Shown one piece after another: positions 1 through 11,300 of a DNA stretch of 64,000 nt. The DNA lies in contig NMRB01001091.1 in assembly GCA_002633025.1 (NCBI GenBank), positions 35,411 to 99,410 on the forward strand, in the 5' to 3' direction. The notes under the pieces are model-generated. The model searched no databases. It saw only the letters and a program-made list of their open reading frames with translations, and was not told where the DNA came from. Positions within the stretch are counted from its first letter, which is position 1. Each line of letters opens with the position of its first letter. This DNA comes from Notospermus geniculatus. Its lineage: Eukaryota > Nemertea > Pilidiophora > Heteronemertea > Lineidae. Made by a program: the position numbers and the translations under genes.

Positions 1-694
1 TTGAGATCATCAATCGCGCAGCATCAATTCTTGGAATTGATTTTCAAGCGCAGACGTGGTATAGAGGCTGTGCACTGACGTCATCAAATGACGTCATCAA
101 TGGGGAACCGGCGTGCCCAAAGGAGGCGATGGGGAACAACTCAGTTTTTTCTCAAAAACGCATGCGCCGCCAGTTGAAAACCTCTTTGACATCGCACGTG
201 GTTCCGTCGTGCGTCATTCAGAATCAGTGACATTGCTCTTCGATCTGTCGTTTACGCTAAAATAGTCAATTTTATTGATAAAATTCGACATGTTCGCACT
301 TGAATTTTCGTTTGAAAACATTCAGATACATTGAGTCAGTCCTATATTTGATGTTAAATGTGTAAAATCCGAAATTTAATGGACTAATTTCGGGTATATT
401 AGGGCTGGAAATGGGGTGTAGTTTTCCAGAATTAAATGGCAAATAACGTTAGCCTCACTTTCGACGTCATATTTTAGACTGAGTTGTTCATCAGCGCCGC
501 GTCATGGATTAGTTCCTGCGATTCCTCATTGGTAATGGACGGAGCACGTGGTCAGAACGTTCCATCCAACATGACTTTGTTGTAAACAATCATTTAGGGC
601 TACTACCCCGTGCGGAGCACGGGTTTTGCTAGTTGACAAATGATAATGGTATAGACCTTGTACTGGCTTTTTCATCTTCCCTAACTTGTCACAG
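1..694. other. Intron or 5' flank of NF-YB, no exon seen
   Basis: No coding exon is recognisable here. The exons expected to encode the first part of the NF-YB histone fold must lie before the window, so this is probably intron. Two perfect TGACGTCA (CRE/ATF-type) palindromes sit at 76-83 and 89-96. A polypyrimidine tract and acceptor AG end at 694. Confidence 0.5.
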
Positions 695-1828
695 AGCTAG
701 TGAAAGGTGCCATCAGGAGAAACGAAAAACCATCAATGGTGAAGACATCTTATTTGCCATGTCAAATCTTGGTTTTGATAATCATGTGGAGCCACTTAAA
801 TTGTACCTGCAAAAATACAGAGAGGTGAGTTTTTTGTGAGTCTCAAAACATTCTTTCCAATACCATGGGCATCATTTGCTCTATTTACCTACTCTAATAC
901 GGTACATGTACAATTCATTCAATTAAATTATGTGTACCGGTACTAGGGGTAATTCTTCTATCTTATTTTTTCAGTCCACAAAGGGTGAGAAGGTATTGGT
1001 ATCTGGTCAGGGTGAAACAATGGAAGAACTGTCCCTGTCAACTGCTGGTGATGATACATTCGGTAAGTATGCCTGATTGTTTTCAATCTATAGGGCAGTG
1101 ATATGAGCTGGCTCAACTGCTGCATCCCCCCTCTGCAAGTACAGAGACTTGGTGACGATCACTGGAGGACAGTGTATCTTGATATCCGGTTGATATAAGG
1201 ATAAACCTCTTGCGGCAATGCTGGCTTCCAGCCGAGTAGAATGAGCCTTGAACATGTTCCCTTATATATTCCCCATTTCAGGGCAAGGTTTAGCCACAAA
1301 TATTCTGACAACAGATCAGTCCGGCCAACAGAGTGTAATATATACAGCAGCATATGCTAACCAGGTAACAGCCATTTCTTTTGAATGGTGATTGATTGTA
1401 TCTCAGTCTAATCACCTTAGCATGACCTCTGTGTATTTCTATTCAACCAGCCCATGAAATATGTGACCAAGTCTAGCAAAACCTGGCCAAAGTCACTGAA
1501 CAGCACAGGGTAAATAGGTTATGTAGGGCGTGTCATCACAATCAAAATACAATGGTCTCTTAGTAAGTGGCAAATAGGCCTAAAAAGCCTTATTGGTTGT
1601 GCAACAAAGGGCAGGTATGATCAAGGCCTATATCACTCCCCAGTGACATTGGCGGGGTTTTCACAGACCCTGTCACATATGCCAATAGCTGGGTACAGTT
1701 AAAAGTACAGTATTTACACTAGATCAAGATTGATTGGTACACTTGCTTACTGTCATTAATTACAACTAAACATTTGCTTCTTTCAGCTACCGGTCGCGGT
1801 ACCACAGCACCAAATTCAATTTGGGTGA
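695..1828 (+). CDS. NFYB: NF-Y subunit B (CCAAT-binding factor), 3' exons, partial
   Basis: Four exons are joined by GT-AG borders in consistent phase: 695-824, 975-1062, 1282-1364 and 1787-1828 (TGA at 1826-1828). The first encodes the end of the histone-fold domain, with the near-invariant stretches ASERCHQEKRKTINGEDILF, then AMSNLGFD and EPLKLYLQKYRE. NF-YB pairs with NF-YC through this fold, and with NF-YA binds CCAAT boxes in nuclear promoters. The remaining exons encode the loosely conserved tail with LATNILTTDQSGQQ and the typical end, here QHQIQFG, matching the vertebrate QQIQF ending. The N-terminal exons carrying the first fold helices are outside the window. Identification is secure because the fold residues are almost identical to vertebrate NF-YB. 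The 3' UTR length is not determined. Confidence 0.93.
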
Positions 1829-3797
1829 AGGACATAAAAAGAATATTGCGTCTTTTTTTACTATCCAAGGATGAAAAACATTTTAACAAGAAATTGAATC
1901 ACGGTGCAATGTCAGGACTCCAGATTCCTTTGACTTAATACAAAGTGAAAGAACAAGGATTTCACATCAGGCTTTATACCCTGAAGATCTGCAGAAGTTT
2001 TGATTGATTTCAGGTTTTTACCTGCATACATTTTCATAAATGTTAAGGATGTCTTATGTATTCATCCAAGTGTGCTGCATGCATATTGCAACAGTACATG
2101 TACTTCATTGGACTTGATTTTAAAATCGTTCCGTGTAGTTCATAATACATGAACCGTTTGCTTATGTTGTACATGTTAGTGGAGAGTATCCCCTATTGAC
2201 CAGGCTCTGGACACCTAATTGAGTTATGTCTGTTAAAACCTGCCAGTAAAAGTACATGTGGAATCATGGTGAACAGTGAACTGCATCGAGTTATGATGCT
2301 TTGTCTTTGACTAATGTCTTCATCAATATCTTTTTGTTGTAAATTTCATCTTGTAAGATAAGGTAATCTTGCTGGTAAATGTGTTAAAAGTTTTGTAAGA
2401 ATGTTGATAAATATCATTTGTGGTATATATGTAATTAACAACACCCGTAATCGTTTTTCACTTATCATATTTTTATTATCTTCATTGATGTCTTCAAAAA
2501 TAATCAGTTAAGTTTCATGAGTTGATAAAACGGTGGAGGGTGTCAAATGTGTGAAGAGAAACTCAAGTCAAGCCCCAGGAGAACGGGGGGCGAGGTCATG
2601 GCCAAATCTGTCTCTCAACATGAAATTTGCCCGTATTCCCTCTGGTGGCTGTCAAGTGGTCCATTCTGTTGGCGTATTATTTTTGAACAAGTACCGCATT
2701 CGATTACTTCCTCGGGCCTTCCTCGGGCAAGCCCCGGAAGGACAAGCTGAGCGTGCGCACAACAGCCAGTAATCGAACGCTGTCGTGTTAGACACGAGAA
2801 AAATGTGCTGTGATTGGCTGTCATATCCGCCATGACACTTTGCTCGTGTCTAACACGACAGCGTTCGATTACTTTTGCACGCCGATGTACACTGATGTAT
2901 GCGAGAGCTGTGTGCATCTCATGATCGGAAGTGACATCCCGCTTTGCATCCTGGGAAGGTTACACGAGAAGCCCACCTCGGCGAGTAGGGCTAGTCGCGC
3001 CTGGTCCGAGGAAGGCCCGATGACGCAGTTCCGGTGTAAACGAACGCTGTAGAGCCTGTTCTGAGCTAGCTCGTGGAAGTAAACGAATGGCCTAAAGAGG
3101 TGTGACGATTCACTTCCTCTTCGGGCCCACTTTGTCTTCGGAAGTGCCGAAGACACATCCACCAAAACGCTTCACGGCCTACATGGAATCGGTCACTGCT
3201 GGTTATACCTCAAGGTGAAGAAAAACATGGTGGACGTGAGAAATTTCCGATATTTATGACGGTTTTTCATCCCCAAAACAACATTCAGCTGTCAAGTGCT
3301 CTGCATTGTGAGTGATATTGTAAGTACATCGTGTTGTCCTGTCATCATATGTTGCAGTTTTGTTACTTACTGGAGATTGCTGCCTTGTTGTAGTCGTAGG
3401 TAGTGTTATTCCGATTCCCGGATGGATCAGCCCATGCATCCCATCATGCTTAGGCCTATCCAATTTCGGACAGGCTGGGTGAATACCTGGACGAATTGGC
3501 ACTCCCAAGACAATGGCCCGCCATTCGTCCAAGTAAGTAGGTCTAGGCCAAGGTACACATTAGGCTTATTGCAGCATGCAATCACCCACAACAATACAAC
3601 AATGTCAACATTCATAAATAAATGAAGCCTACCACCTTGTCAGTGCCAAGGGAAGCCAAGGCTATCGGTGTAGGCCGAGGCTACTTGATTCAATTCATTT
3701 CAAGTCCCTGTGGTAGCTTGCTAAGTTGATCTGGCAAAGCTGGGGCTCCAAATTCAGTTTACATAACTTTTAAACATCTTCTACTTCCAGGAACAAG
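1829..3797. other. NF-YB 3' flank and MRPS33 upstream region
   Basis: About 2 kb without a coding exon. The first part is probably NF-YB 3' UTR (AT-rich). From about 2530 the composition becomes more GC-rich and contains the inverted repeats listed separately. A possible 5' UTR exon for MRPS33 ends at a GTAAGT donor near 3530, and the acceptor before the MRPS33 start codon is a clear polypyrimidine-CAG a few bases upstream of 3798. Confidence 0.5.
2713..3019. repeat. Nested inverted repeats (hairpin-type element)
   Basis: Inner arms 2768-2798 and 2843-2873 are perfect 31-bp reverse complements around a 44-bp loop; they contain GAACGCTGTCGTGTTAGACA and its complement. Outer arms of 14 bp, CGGGCCTTCCTCGG at 2713-2726 and its complement at 3006-3019, enclose them. 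The perfect arms suggest a recent foldback transposon or an actively maintained palindrome. Small open frames on both strands here are by-products of the symmetry. Confidence 0.75.
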
Positions 3798-4353
3798 ATG
3801 GCATCAAATTATGCCAAACGAATGGCCTTCTTGTCAGCTCGCATCTTTGGTGAAGTTGCCCGACCAACAAATGCCCCATCAATGAAAGTTGTCAAGCTCC
3901 TAAAGGAAAAGCCATTGAATTTGAGGGAAGATATTGTTCAGTACTATCCCCGTCATCCTGCTATTTCTATCTTAATGAGGAAACTCAGATTCCATGGCTT
4001 ATTCAGGTAAAATAACCATGTTGAGTAGGCTAGCCCTCCTTCTTCATCCCTGCTTGGAAATCTCTGTCATGTCTGTGGCAATTGGCATGAGGTGTTTAGG
4101 TTTAGTTGTTTTCAAAACTGCTTGACATTTTAGTACTTTTAAATGAAGAAGACAGAATGGGAAATTCAACAAATAGAATCATTGATGTCTATGTTGCTTC
4201 CACTGGTTCCAGTGTATTGACCCTTGATTATAGTCATGTTTTTATTGCCTCATTTTCAGGGATGAACATGAGGACTTTAAAGATGAAATGGAACGATTGC
4301 GAGTTTTACGTGGAAAAGGGAAACGATACAAGAAACCTCCCAAACAGAAATGA
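3798..4353 (+). CDS. MRPS33: Mitochondrial small-subunit ribosomal protein mS33
   Basis: Two exons, 3798-4006 and 4260-4353, are joined in phase 2 at an Arg codon and encode a 100-residue protein; the human protein has 106. The first exon shows the family signature YAKRMAFLSARIFGEVARPT followed by SMKVVKLLKEKPL, then a YYPRHP block and LRFHGLFR. The second continues with DEHEDFKDEMERLRVLRGKG and a short basic tail ending KPPKQK. mS33 is a component of the head of the mitochondrial 28S subunit. The ATG lies just after a splice acceptor, so a 5' UTR exon is expected upstream. A polyadenylation hexamer AATAAA is at 4508-4513. The gene is compact and flanked by NF-YB on the same strand. Confidence 0.94.
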
Positions 4354-4507
4354 GAAACAGATCCAAGACAGATGGAGATGAAGATCAAGTTCAAAGGTCT
4401 CGCAACAAGTACCGGTAGGCCTATTGAAATGCCCACATATCTGTCACATCAAGAGATGTCTTATGGTGGAAAGAATCGGGAATTGACCTATGTGTAAATA
4501 TTTTGAA

Positions 4508-4513
4508 AATAAA
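4508..4513 (+). terminator. Polyadenylation signal of MRPS33
   Basis: A canonical AATAAA lies 155 bases after the MRPS33 stop codon and is followed by a T/GT-rich stretch (gtctttgtgtgtgttttt), as expected for a cleavage and polyadenylation region. Confidence 0.6.
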
Positions 4514-5371
4514 TGAAGGATAAATTAATCTTACCGTCTTTGTGTGTGTTTTTGATGAATTATGTTTGCATGAACAAGCCCCTTATTGTGCATTCTCAAC
4601 CTGAGAAAGTGTACTCATCAACTTACAAGCACTTTATAACGGGATCCCTGTCCACCATCTGTGATCACAACTGAAGCCTATCAATGATCAAAGGGGTGAT
4701 TGAAAACTTTGAGAAGACAATGTATCAAGTATATTAATTTATTGGAATTCATATAAATAACCTGCACTTAGAGAAACCTCCAATGAGAACTTGGAACTAA
4801 AGCGGAGTGGTTTGACCTCTGACGTTTTGCCCTGTTACACTTGGCATGCTCAGTCAAGGCCAGAGTTCCACCTTAGCCTCCATTATTTCACCCATTCCGA
4901 TAAATGCAGCTGGTGAAATGAAAATGTACGAATGATGCCTCCAACAATGATTATGTCAGTTGAGTTTACAGTTAACCAATTAACTTGTCGCATTCATGAA
5001 GGAATCAAACTAAATGTTTGTAATAGTCGGTACATCCCACTCACAATTCCACAAATAATGTTCTACTCCTTGGGTTGTAGTATTGTTCTCCTTGGGTGTT
5101 GTATTGAATTACAGGCCTTGGCTTTTGCTGATCCTAGCTATGTCACGTGAACCGAGACATCATGAAATATCATCGAGCAGCTGTTCTCTGTGCTTCCAAG
5201 TTCATGTGAGCAAGCCGCTCTATATCATCCAAACTCAAGCTATCCATCCTTGCCTTGTATTGCTGGAAAAGGAAAGCAGTTGCATTATATGTGAGCTGCT
5301 CCAGCAATAGCAGGCACTTGTCGCAAGTGATTATCATTGGTCATCAACCCGCACCAAAATGTACATTTCAG
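4514..5371. other. Intergenic region between convergent MRPS33 and UBL4-like gene
   Basis: No exon recognised. Short open frames here have no splice context or family resemblance. The region separates the 3' ends of two converging genes. Confidence 0.4.
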
Positions 5372-5718
5372 CTATTGTGGTGTATACATCCCAAATCCTG
5401 AAAGATTTGTAAGATGATGCATTGCATCAAGAAGAGAACGGATCGCAAGTCCATCCTCTGACACATAAACCACTGGTCCTGAACACAAACAACTTTTCCA
5501 GCTGGTCATACAAACCTCTTTCATTTTCTCTAAAACCTTCTTTGCATCTGTTTCAGTAAAATGTCTCGTAAGAAATTTTATCATTTCCTCCCACAATCCT
5601 GGTGTGCATGTTGAACTTTGAGCAACTTTGGTTTCTGAAGCTGTTGGAGAAGTCTTCTTGATGGTCAGAAACAATTTACTCCCAGAACTAACAGCACAAT
5701 CAACCAATTTCAACTGAT
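5372..5718 (-). CDS. UBL4A/Get5-like exon, partial or decaying
   Basis: On the minus strand, an acceptor (tttctctttcag) at 5719-5721 opens a frame reading DQLKLVDCAVSSGSKLFLTI. This aligns with the end of the ubiquitin-like domain of UBL4A. A linker follows, then LWEEMIKFLTRHFTETDAKK plus VLEKMKE, matching the start of the C-terminal Tugs/Get5 domain (human VWQLISKVLARHFSAADASR). UBL4A acts with BAG6 and GET4 in tail-anchored protein targeting. The beginning of the ubiquitin-like domain was not found between 5719 and 6231. After KMKE the match weakens, and a neighbouring frame looks better for a few residues, so this may be a divergent gene with undetected exons or a decaying copy. One ambiguous base (N) lies just upstream at 5787. 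Confidence 0.55.
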
Positions 5719-6230
5719 CTGAAAGAGAAATAATGGTTTTACTGGTGAAAGGGCTTCTGACATTGAGACTATTTGACGCAGGCCTCNAAATATATCGGAG
5801 ATCACTCACACCAAAAATCGTGACAATCGGTTGGGAAATAAAGATTTGACGGCGGTTTGAAGTGGCGAGGTCGGGGTGCTAGTTTGCGAAGTGTCATACC
5901 TTTTGTTTTTCTATACATTCTCAGTGAAGTGTGTCAGGACCGGTGGTCCCCCAGTATAGTATCGAACCACAAGAACCTGTGCCAGGATTAGCGTTTACCC
6001 CCGCGTTTACCTGACCTACGAATTTCACAACAAAACGCGTCATCTGGAGGAAGTAAGTGAAACTACTGAGTACGAAGTCTCCAAACAGGGCCTTGTGAGT
6101 GGTGTTTGGAGGATGAGTCATCGCTGCGGTCACGTGACAAAAACAACATGGTCGCCGCTCGACCGAAGTAATAGATTCCGGCGACATTCACAAGAAAATA
6201 CAGACGTTTGGGGACGTTTTTCCGTGCGAA
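5719..6230. promoter_or_regulatory. Probable shared promoter between UBL4-like gene and DOCK
   Basis: This 0.5-kb stretch lies between divergently oriented genes. It is relatively CpG-rich (CGGCGG, GCGAGG, CGCGT words) and holds a palindromic GTCACGTGAC E-box (USF type) near 6132-6141. It is followed by AACATGGTCGCCGC, resembling a YY1 site. No TATA box was recognised. No transcription start is mapped; the role is inferred from position and composition. Confidence 0.45.
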
Positions 6231-8320
6231 ATGTGGACAGCTTCAAAGAATGTGAAATTTGGAGTTGGTACGTTGAACGCTGAATGCTCAATCCCGATAT
6301 TTATCCACGTAATTCGATGTAAAAATTGACGTTTGTTTGACGTTTCTTGTTCCTGAAAAAACTCTGTGCAAAGTGCACAAGTGCATGCATGCACTGCACT
6401 GTATGGTATTGGCCTTGTCAGATTTTACTTCCTGATTCATGATTACAAACTTTTCCCTCTGACCTTCTTCAACGCACCAGCCAAGAGCCATTTTCCCTAT
6501 TTTTTATAAAGATCAATAGCTTTACCAAAACCTCTTTCATGTCTTTGCTGTAAAAATTTTGCTGGAATCATGATTTTTTTTGAAAATCTGCATTCTTCTT
6601 TTCGATCAATTTATTTGGCAATCATCAATGACTGCATGTTGCGATGTAGCCTCATGGAATCTGCGACTGCCGAACAGTGATAGCTATATTATAACGGAAT
6701 TTACGGGCTTAATACCGGTATATCTCTGCCTCTGATAACGGCCAATAACATCTTCGCTTTGCCTTGGTGAAAATGAGTTGCATTGATGTTGACTGGCAGA
6801 TTATGCATGATTTGGAATTCTTTTTTTCAGCTATTTACAACTATGATGGCAAAGCCAAGTTTGGTCTACCCCTGGAGATAGGAGAAACTGTTCAGGTGTT
6901 AGAAGAGTGCACAGGTAACTACATGCTTTCTGTCAGAACAAAATGACAGTGAGAAAAAAGACTGACACGAGACTCGAAAGTATTTATTTCTGATAGGAGA
7001 CACGGGTGACTGCTGTGTTGAAGCACTATCCTTGTGTATTCTGGTCAGCTCCAGATTCTTTTTCTTTGAAATTTCAGCATGGTATCGTGGCTTTTCTACA
7101 CGGAACAAGGCAGTCAAGGTAAAATTTCTCTGGTAACAAAGGAAGTCTTGAACTTTCAGTCATGCAGGGACTTGTTTTGAGTCAATAAGACATGGTTAAA
7201 GTGTGGGTTGGGTTAAGATATCTCAGTCAACCTAAACAATCAAAACCCATAGAGATAGCAAGCTCATGCCGAAATTCATGAATAAACATACCGTACTCGT
7301 GTAACGTAGTAATCTGTGCTTGGTATTTCGGAAATGAGGAAGTAGGTTTAAGGCAGCACAGCAGTAGCAGGAAGGGAAAACCAAGCATGATTCATAAAAC
7401 CTTTTATTATGCGCATGTCTAGTTGGGTTGCGAAGGAAGGAGATTGGAGGGAATTTTGAAGTCTCACTCATTCCAGTCTTTCTTTTCAGGGTATCTTCCC
7501 TGCAAACTATATCCACCCTAAACGAGTGGAAGCTTGTGTAATTGACAATGAGGGGTAAGTCCTCAGCAGGCACTCCAAACTTGACGCTAGGTGGCGATAT
7601 CTGGGGATATCACCACTAGTGTCGACGCTAGGTTTCCATCTTGAAAAGTAGTGCGCACGGAGGAAACAGTAGAAATTCTTCTGTTTGTAAAGCGGTCACC
7701 CCATCTCATCGACTTTCTACGCTTGTTGTAGAATAGATAGGTGTACAAAGGTATAGAGTTGGTACACATTGAATACAAACATCAGTACACGGCGGGTAGA
7801 GTAAATAAAGTTATTCTGTTTCATTTTTGACAAGATAAAAATTGTTTTCTGCAAATAATATTAATAACAGTTTGAAAAGGAAGTTCCCGTCACTTGAAAA
7901 ACCAAAAGGATGGCGGCCCCACCGACAATGACGTCAAGATTTTCAATATGGCGATCTAGCGTCGACGGCAGTGTTAAAATTTTGTCCAATTATAAAAAAA
8001 ATTTCAACGCTGTCGTGGAGTATGCAGGAATTGTGAACATGTACGCCTACATTGTGCCATATCTGAAGTATCAAATCTACAACTGGTATTACAAACCTGG
8101 TGACCCCGGGGTGAAACATGAAATGGATTTATACTACCGGTAAGCTGACATTCAGCTGATGCTAGAATATCAATGTTTTGTCATAAGAGCTGGACTGTAG
8201 CATCTCATATTTCAACCTTCCAGGCCATATGAGACTGTGACACCAGTCGAAGATACAACTGTCAGGGAAGTGGCTTACGTGCTGAAAGAATGGAGTGCTA
8301 TTTGGAAAAGGCTGTATGTG
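6231..8320 (+). CDS. DOCK4: DOCK exons: N-terminus and SH3 domain
   Basis: Exons 6231-6267, 6831-6914, 7078-7118, 7490-7554 and 8224-8320. The first gives the short N-terminal tail. The next three make an SH3 domain: the ALYDY-like [20 protein letters not shown], then VQVLEECTG, the conserved AWYRG tryptophan, and [11 protein letters not shown] at the end, so the standard peptide-binding tryptophan and the terminal proline-tyrosine are kept. In DOCK-A/B proteins this SH3 contacts ELMO and folds back on DHR-2 to restrain activity. The fifth exon, [20 protein letters not shown] followed by [12 protein letters not shown], begins the helical linker. Confidence 0.9.
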
Positions 8321-11300
8321 GTAGGTAAATCACCAAAATGCACAGTTGTGGCACACGGCATTGATGTCGCTGCCTATATACAATGTAATGTAAATAATGT
8401 GGGCTGCAGCTTCATAACTTTAGTAGACTGCTTTCAAAACTTGAACAATTTCTAGGATTATTCCTTTACTGTGTCATTGACATTTTCCTTTGCTTCATTT
8501 CAGTTGAGAAAGACAGTTATGTTCAACAATATGAAGGTGGTGATGCAGAATCTGCTGACCTTCAGAAGACAGTTGCTGTCAAGTACTCTACACACACAGG
8601 AACAGAAACGGGGGATTAAAGCCCAGATTGTATCAAAAATAGACTGGATAAATGGGTAAGGAAAACCACAGATGATTTGGTTTCTACTGTGAAATCCAGA
8701 AGAAGGTATTCTTATAGTCTGTAGTATACTGGATGCAGTCTAGAAAGCTGCACACTCTAGTAAGCTGTACAACACAGGATGGATTCTTCAGACCCTGGAG
8801 AAGGAATGAAAAGTGAGAGGATGGGACTCTTGTCTTATACACTGTTTGTTCCTTTTCAGACAACTTGGCTTGGATCTAGTCATCAGGCATGAAAATGAAC
8901 CTGTCGATCCAGATAAGATCAGCGTGGTCGAGTTGTTCAGATTACATAAACAAGGTGCTGAAAATATCAAGACTGTGTCGGTAAGTGCATTCTCCTGATA
9001 GTAAGTTCTCATATGCCAGTGGCTGTCAAGTATGAAGGGGTACTTATGAGGGAATTCACCCTTGTCTGTTTTGTTTTGTCCTGTGGATATTTCGTTTGTG
9101 CAACATACACTTGTTATCCATGGCACTGCGGTGCATTTCTGGTTAACAGAGACCCTATATTTGGTCATCCTCCCATAGCAGGGCTTTGGTCTCGCTCCTC
9201 TTCATACACTCGCAAGAGGAGTGAGCTAAAAATCCCGCTGTGGGAGGATGATACATGTATTTGGTAGGATTTCTAAATGCACTATTTGACGTGTCCAGAT
9301 TTCGTCACTTCACATTTGCTCTCAGATGGAGAAAATTTCTTTTTGATGAGTCATGGAATGTCCTGTTATTTGACAATAACTGAATCAGTTTGCTTGTCTC
9401 CTAAAACACAGCACGGGAGGAAAGAGGTGAAAAGTTTGGAGAATGTAGATCTGGAGAAAGTTGATGTGGAAAAGGTACTTGAGGAAGATGAGGTAGAGTT
9501 GGTTATATCCTCTGTATGGGTTGTGAATGTTGCCTATGCTGCATCTTCCATTATTCCTGCATATTAAATAATTCAAATACAGGTCTAGTGAGTTGTGCTT
9601 CCAGGGGTGAATATCAGTGACTTGAATTTAAAGTTAAATGTCACTGAAGTATGTCACTGAACAAACATTCAATATTCTAAGTGTTTATTGTTATGATTTG
9701 TATGTCCAGGGGTCTGATTGACTACCATCAAAAAACATCCTTTGTGCAATTGTTGTGGTTGTTGAATACATCATAATAAACATGGTGTGTGTCATCTGTC
9801 ATGTGCTTGACTGGGAGAAAACTAGATGTCATCAAATAACATATTTTATGAGCTTTCATTTTATAGTTCATTAATTGCGTGTGATTTCAATACAAATTGG
9901 GGAAATCCAGCAGATGTTTCGTTGAAACTGCATGATGACAAATGCACTGGGTATGTGTAGGTGCATTAATACATGCTTGATTCTTGAGTGCTTGCCAAGT
10001 TTGGGGCCTGAGTGCATGATTATTCTATTACCATCCCCCATCATCTCTTGGAGAAGATGATGCCTTATTCTGTTCTTTCCTCAAGCTGGTTTGAACTGAT
10101 GACTCCTGCAGGACTTTCACTAATCCCTGAAAGGATGTGGTGATGACTCTTCGTACTTAGTGTGGGTTGGATCAAGATCAAGACACTGATATTGGGGTTC
10201 TCCCCAATCTAAAATCAATGCAAGCGCCCAAATCCTTTCTGACCAAGACAAGTTCAGGAAGGCATATACTGCAGTGCAAGGGCAGTTGAGGCAGGTTGTG
10301 TGATACTCCTTTCAGAGAATGCACATGAGAAAAGTATTGTCACTGAAACAGTTTTGAAACGTTACGAAGACTGCCATGTGTGGTTCTCCTTACAGAGAAC
10401 GCACATGAGAAAAGTATTGTCACTGAAACAGTTTTGTTTTGAAACTTTACGAAGACTGTCATCCTTTTCATGGAATTAAGAATGAAAGCCACCTCCCTTT
10501 CTGCATGAAAGCCCTCTTCGACTATAATCAGGGAATCATGAAAGTAGAACTGAAAAATTTCCACCAGAAATTAGGAATGAGCTGCTTCTGTATTTTCAGG
10601 GGGTTCATTTTTGTGTACCCGCATTGCATGAGTCCTAGCATGGAGTGTGAGGGAAGTGCTTCGAAACAGCTGAGATGATTCTTAGGATAGCATTCTGCGT
10701 ATGAATGCATGATATTAAATCCTCAAGTTTCCTTTCAATTTCAGAGCGTACAGCTGTAGGAACTTTACTATTTCAGCTGCATATATGATTATGGAATGGA
10801 CCCATTTTGATCCATCAACCCTTATTTTAACTGTCTATTATCTGTTTCTGGTCTTAGAACACGGTGCGTTACGATGAATTCAAGCTGATACTACAGTACC
10901 TTGTGAACGGCATTGATCCTGAAAGTCAGGGCAGTGTTGACAGTCCACTCCAGCGACGGGGGACTGTGTCAACAACGGGTACTTTACGACCACAACGTGA
11001 TCATGGAAGTGGAAGTTCAGACAGCGACACTCAGGTTTCTAATTCTTCCTTCTACACGGTGATTTAATGACTAATGAATTTCTCTGCCCTGTCTTGTCCC
11101 TGGACAAGCCTCCGGCCTTCCTCAAATTGTGATTTAAAGGATTAGAATCAGGGCCTGTCTTCTCCAACATTGTGAGTGACTCCAGTGCCAGATATCAAGA
11201 TTGTGGGTCTGTTGCCGAATAGCACTTACAATTCTTCGTGTATTAACCCGTTAACTGGGTAGGACATCATATTACATCATCACATAATCCGGGGAACCCC

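Noticed and set aside
2533-3165. Open frames of 80-100 codons around 2.5-3.2 kb
   Set aside because: They overlap each other in opposite directions across the inverted repeat and have no family resemblance.
3427-3615. Open frame upstream of MRPS33
   Set aside because: The better explanation is a 5' UTR exon ending at the GTAAGT donor near 3530; the frame has no similarity to known proteins.
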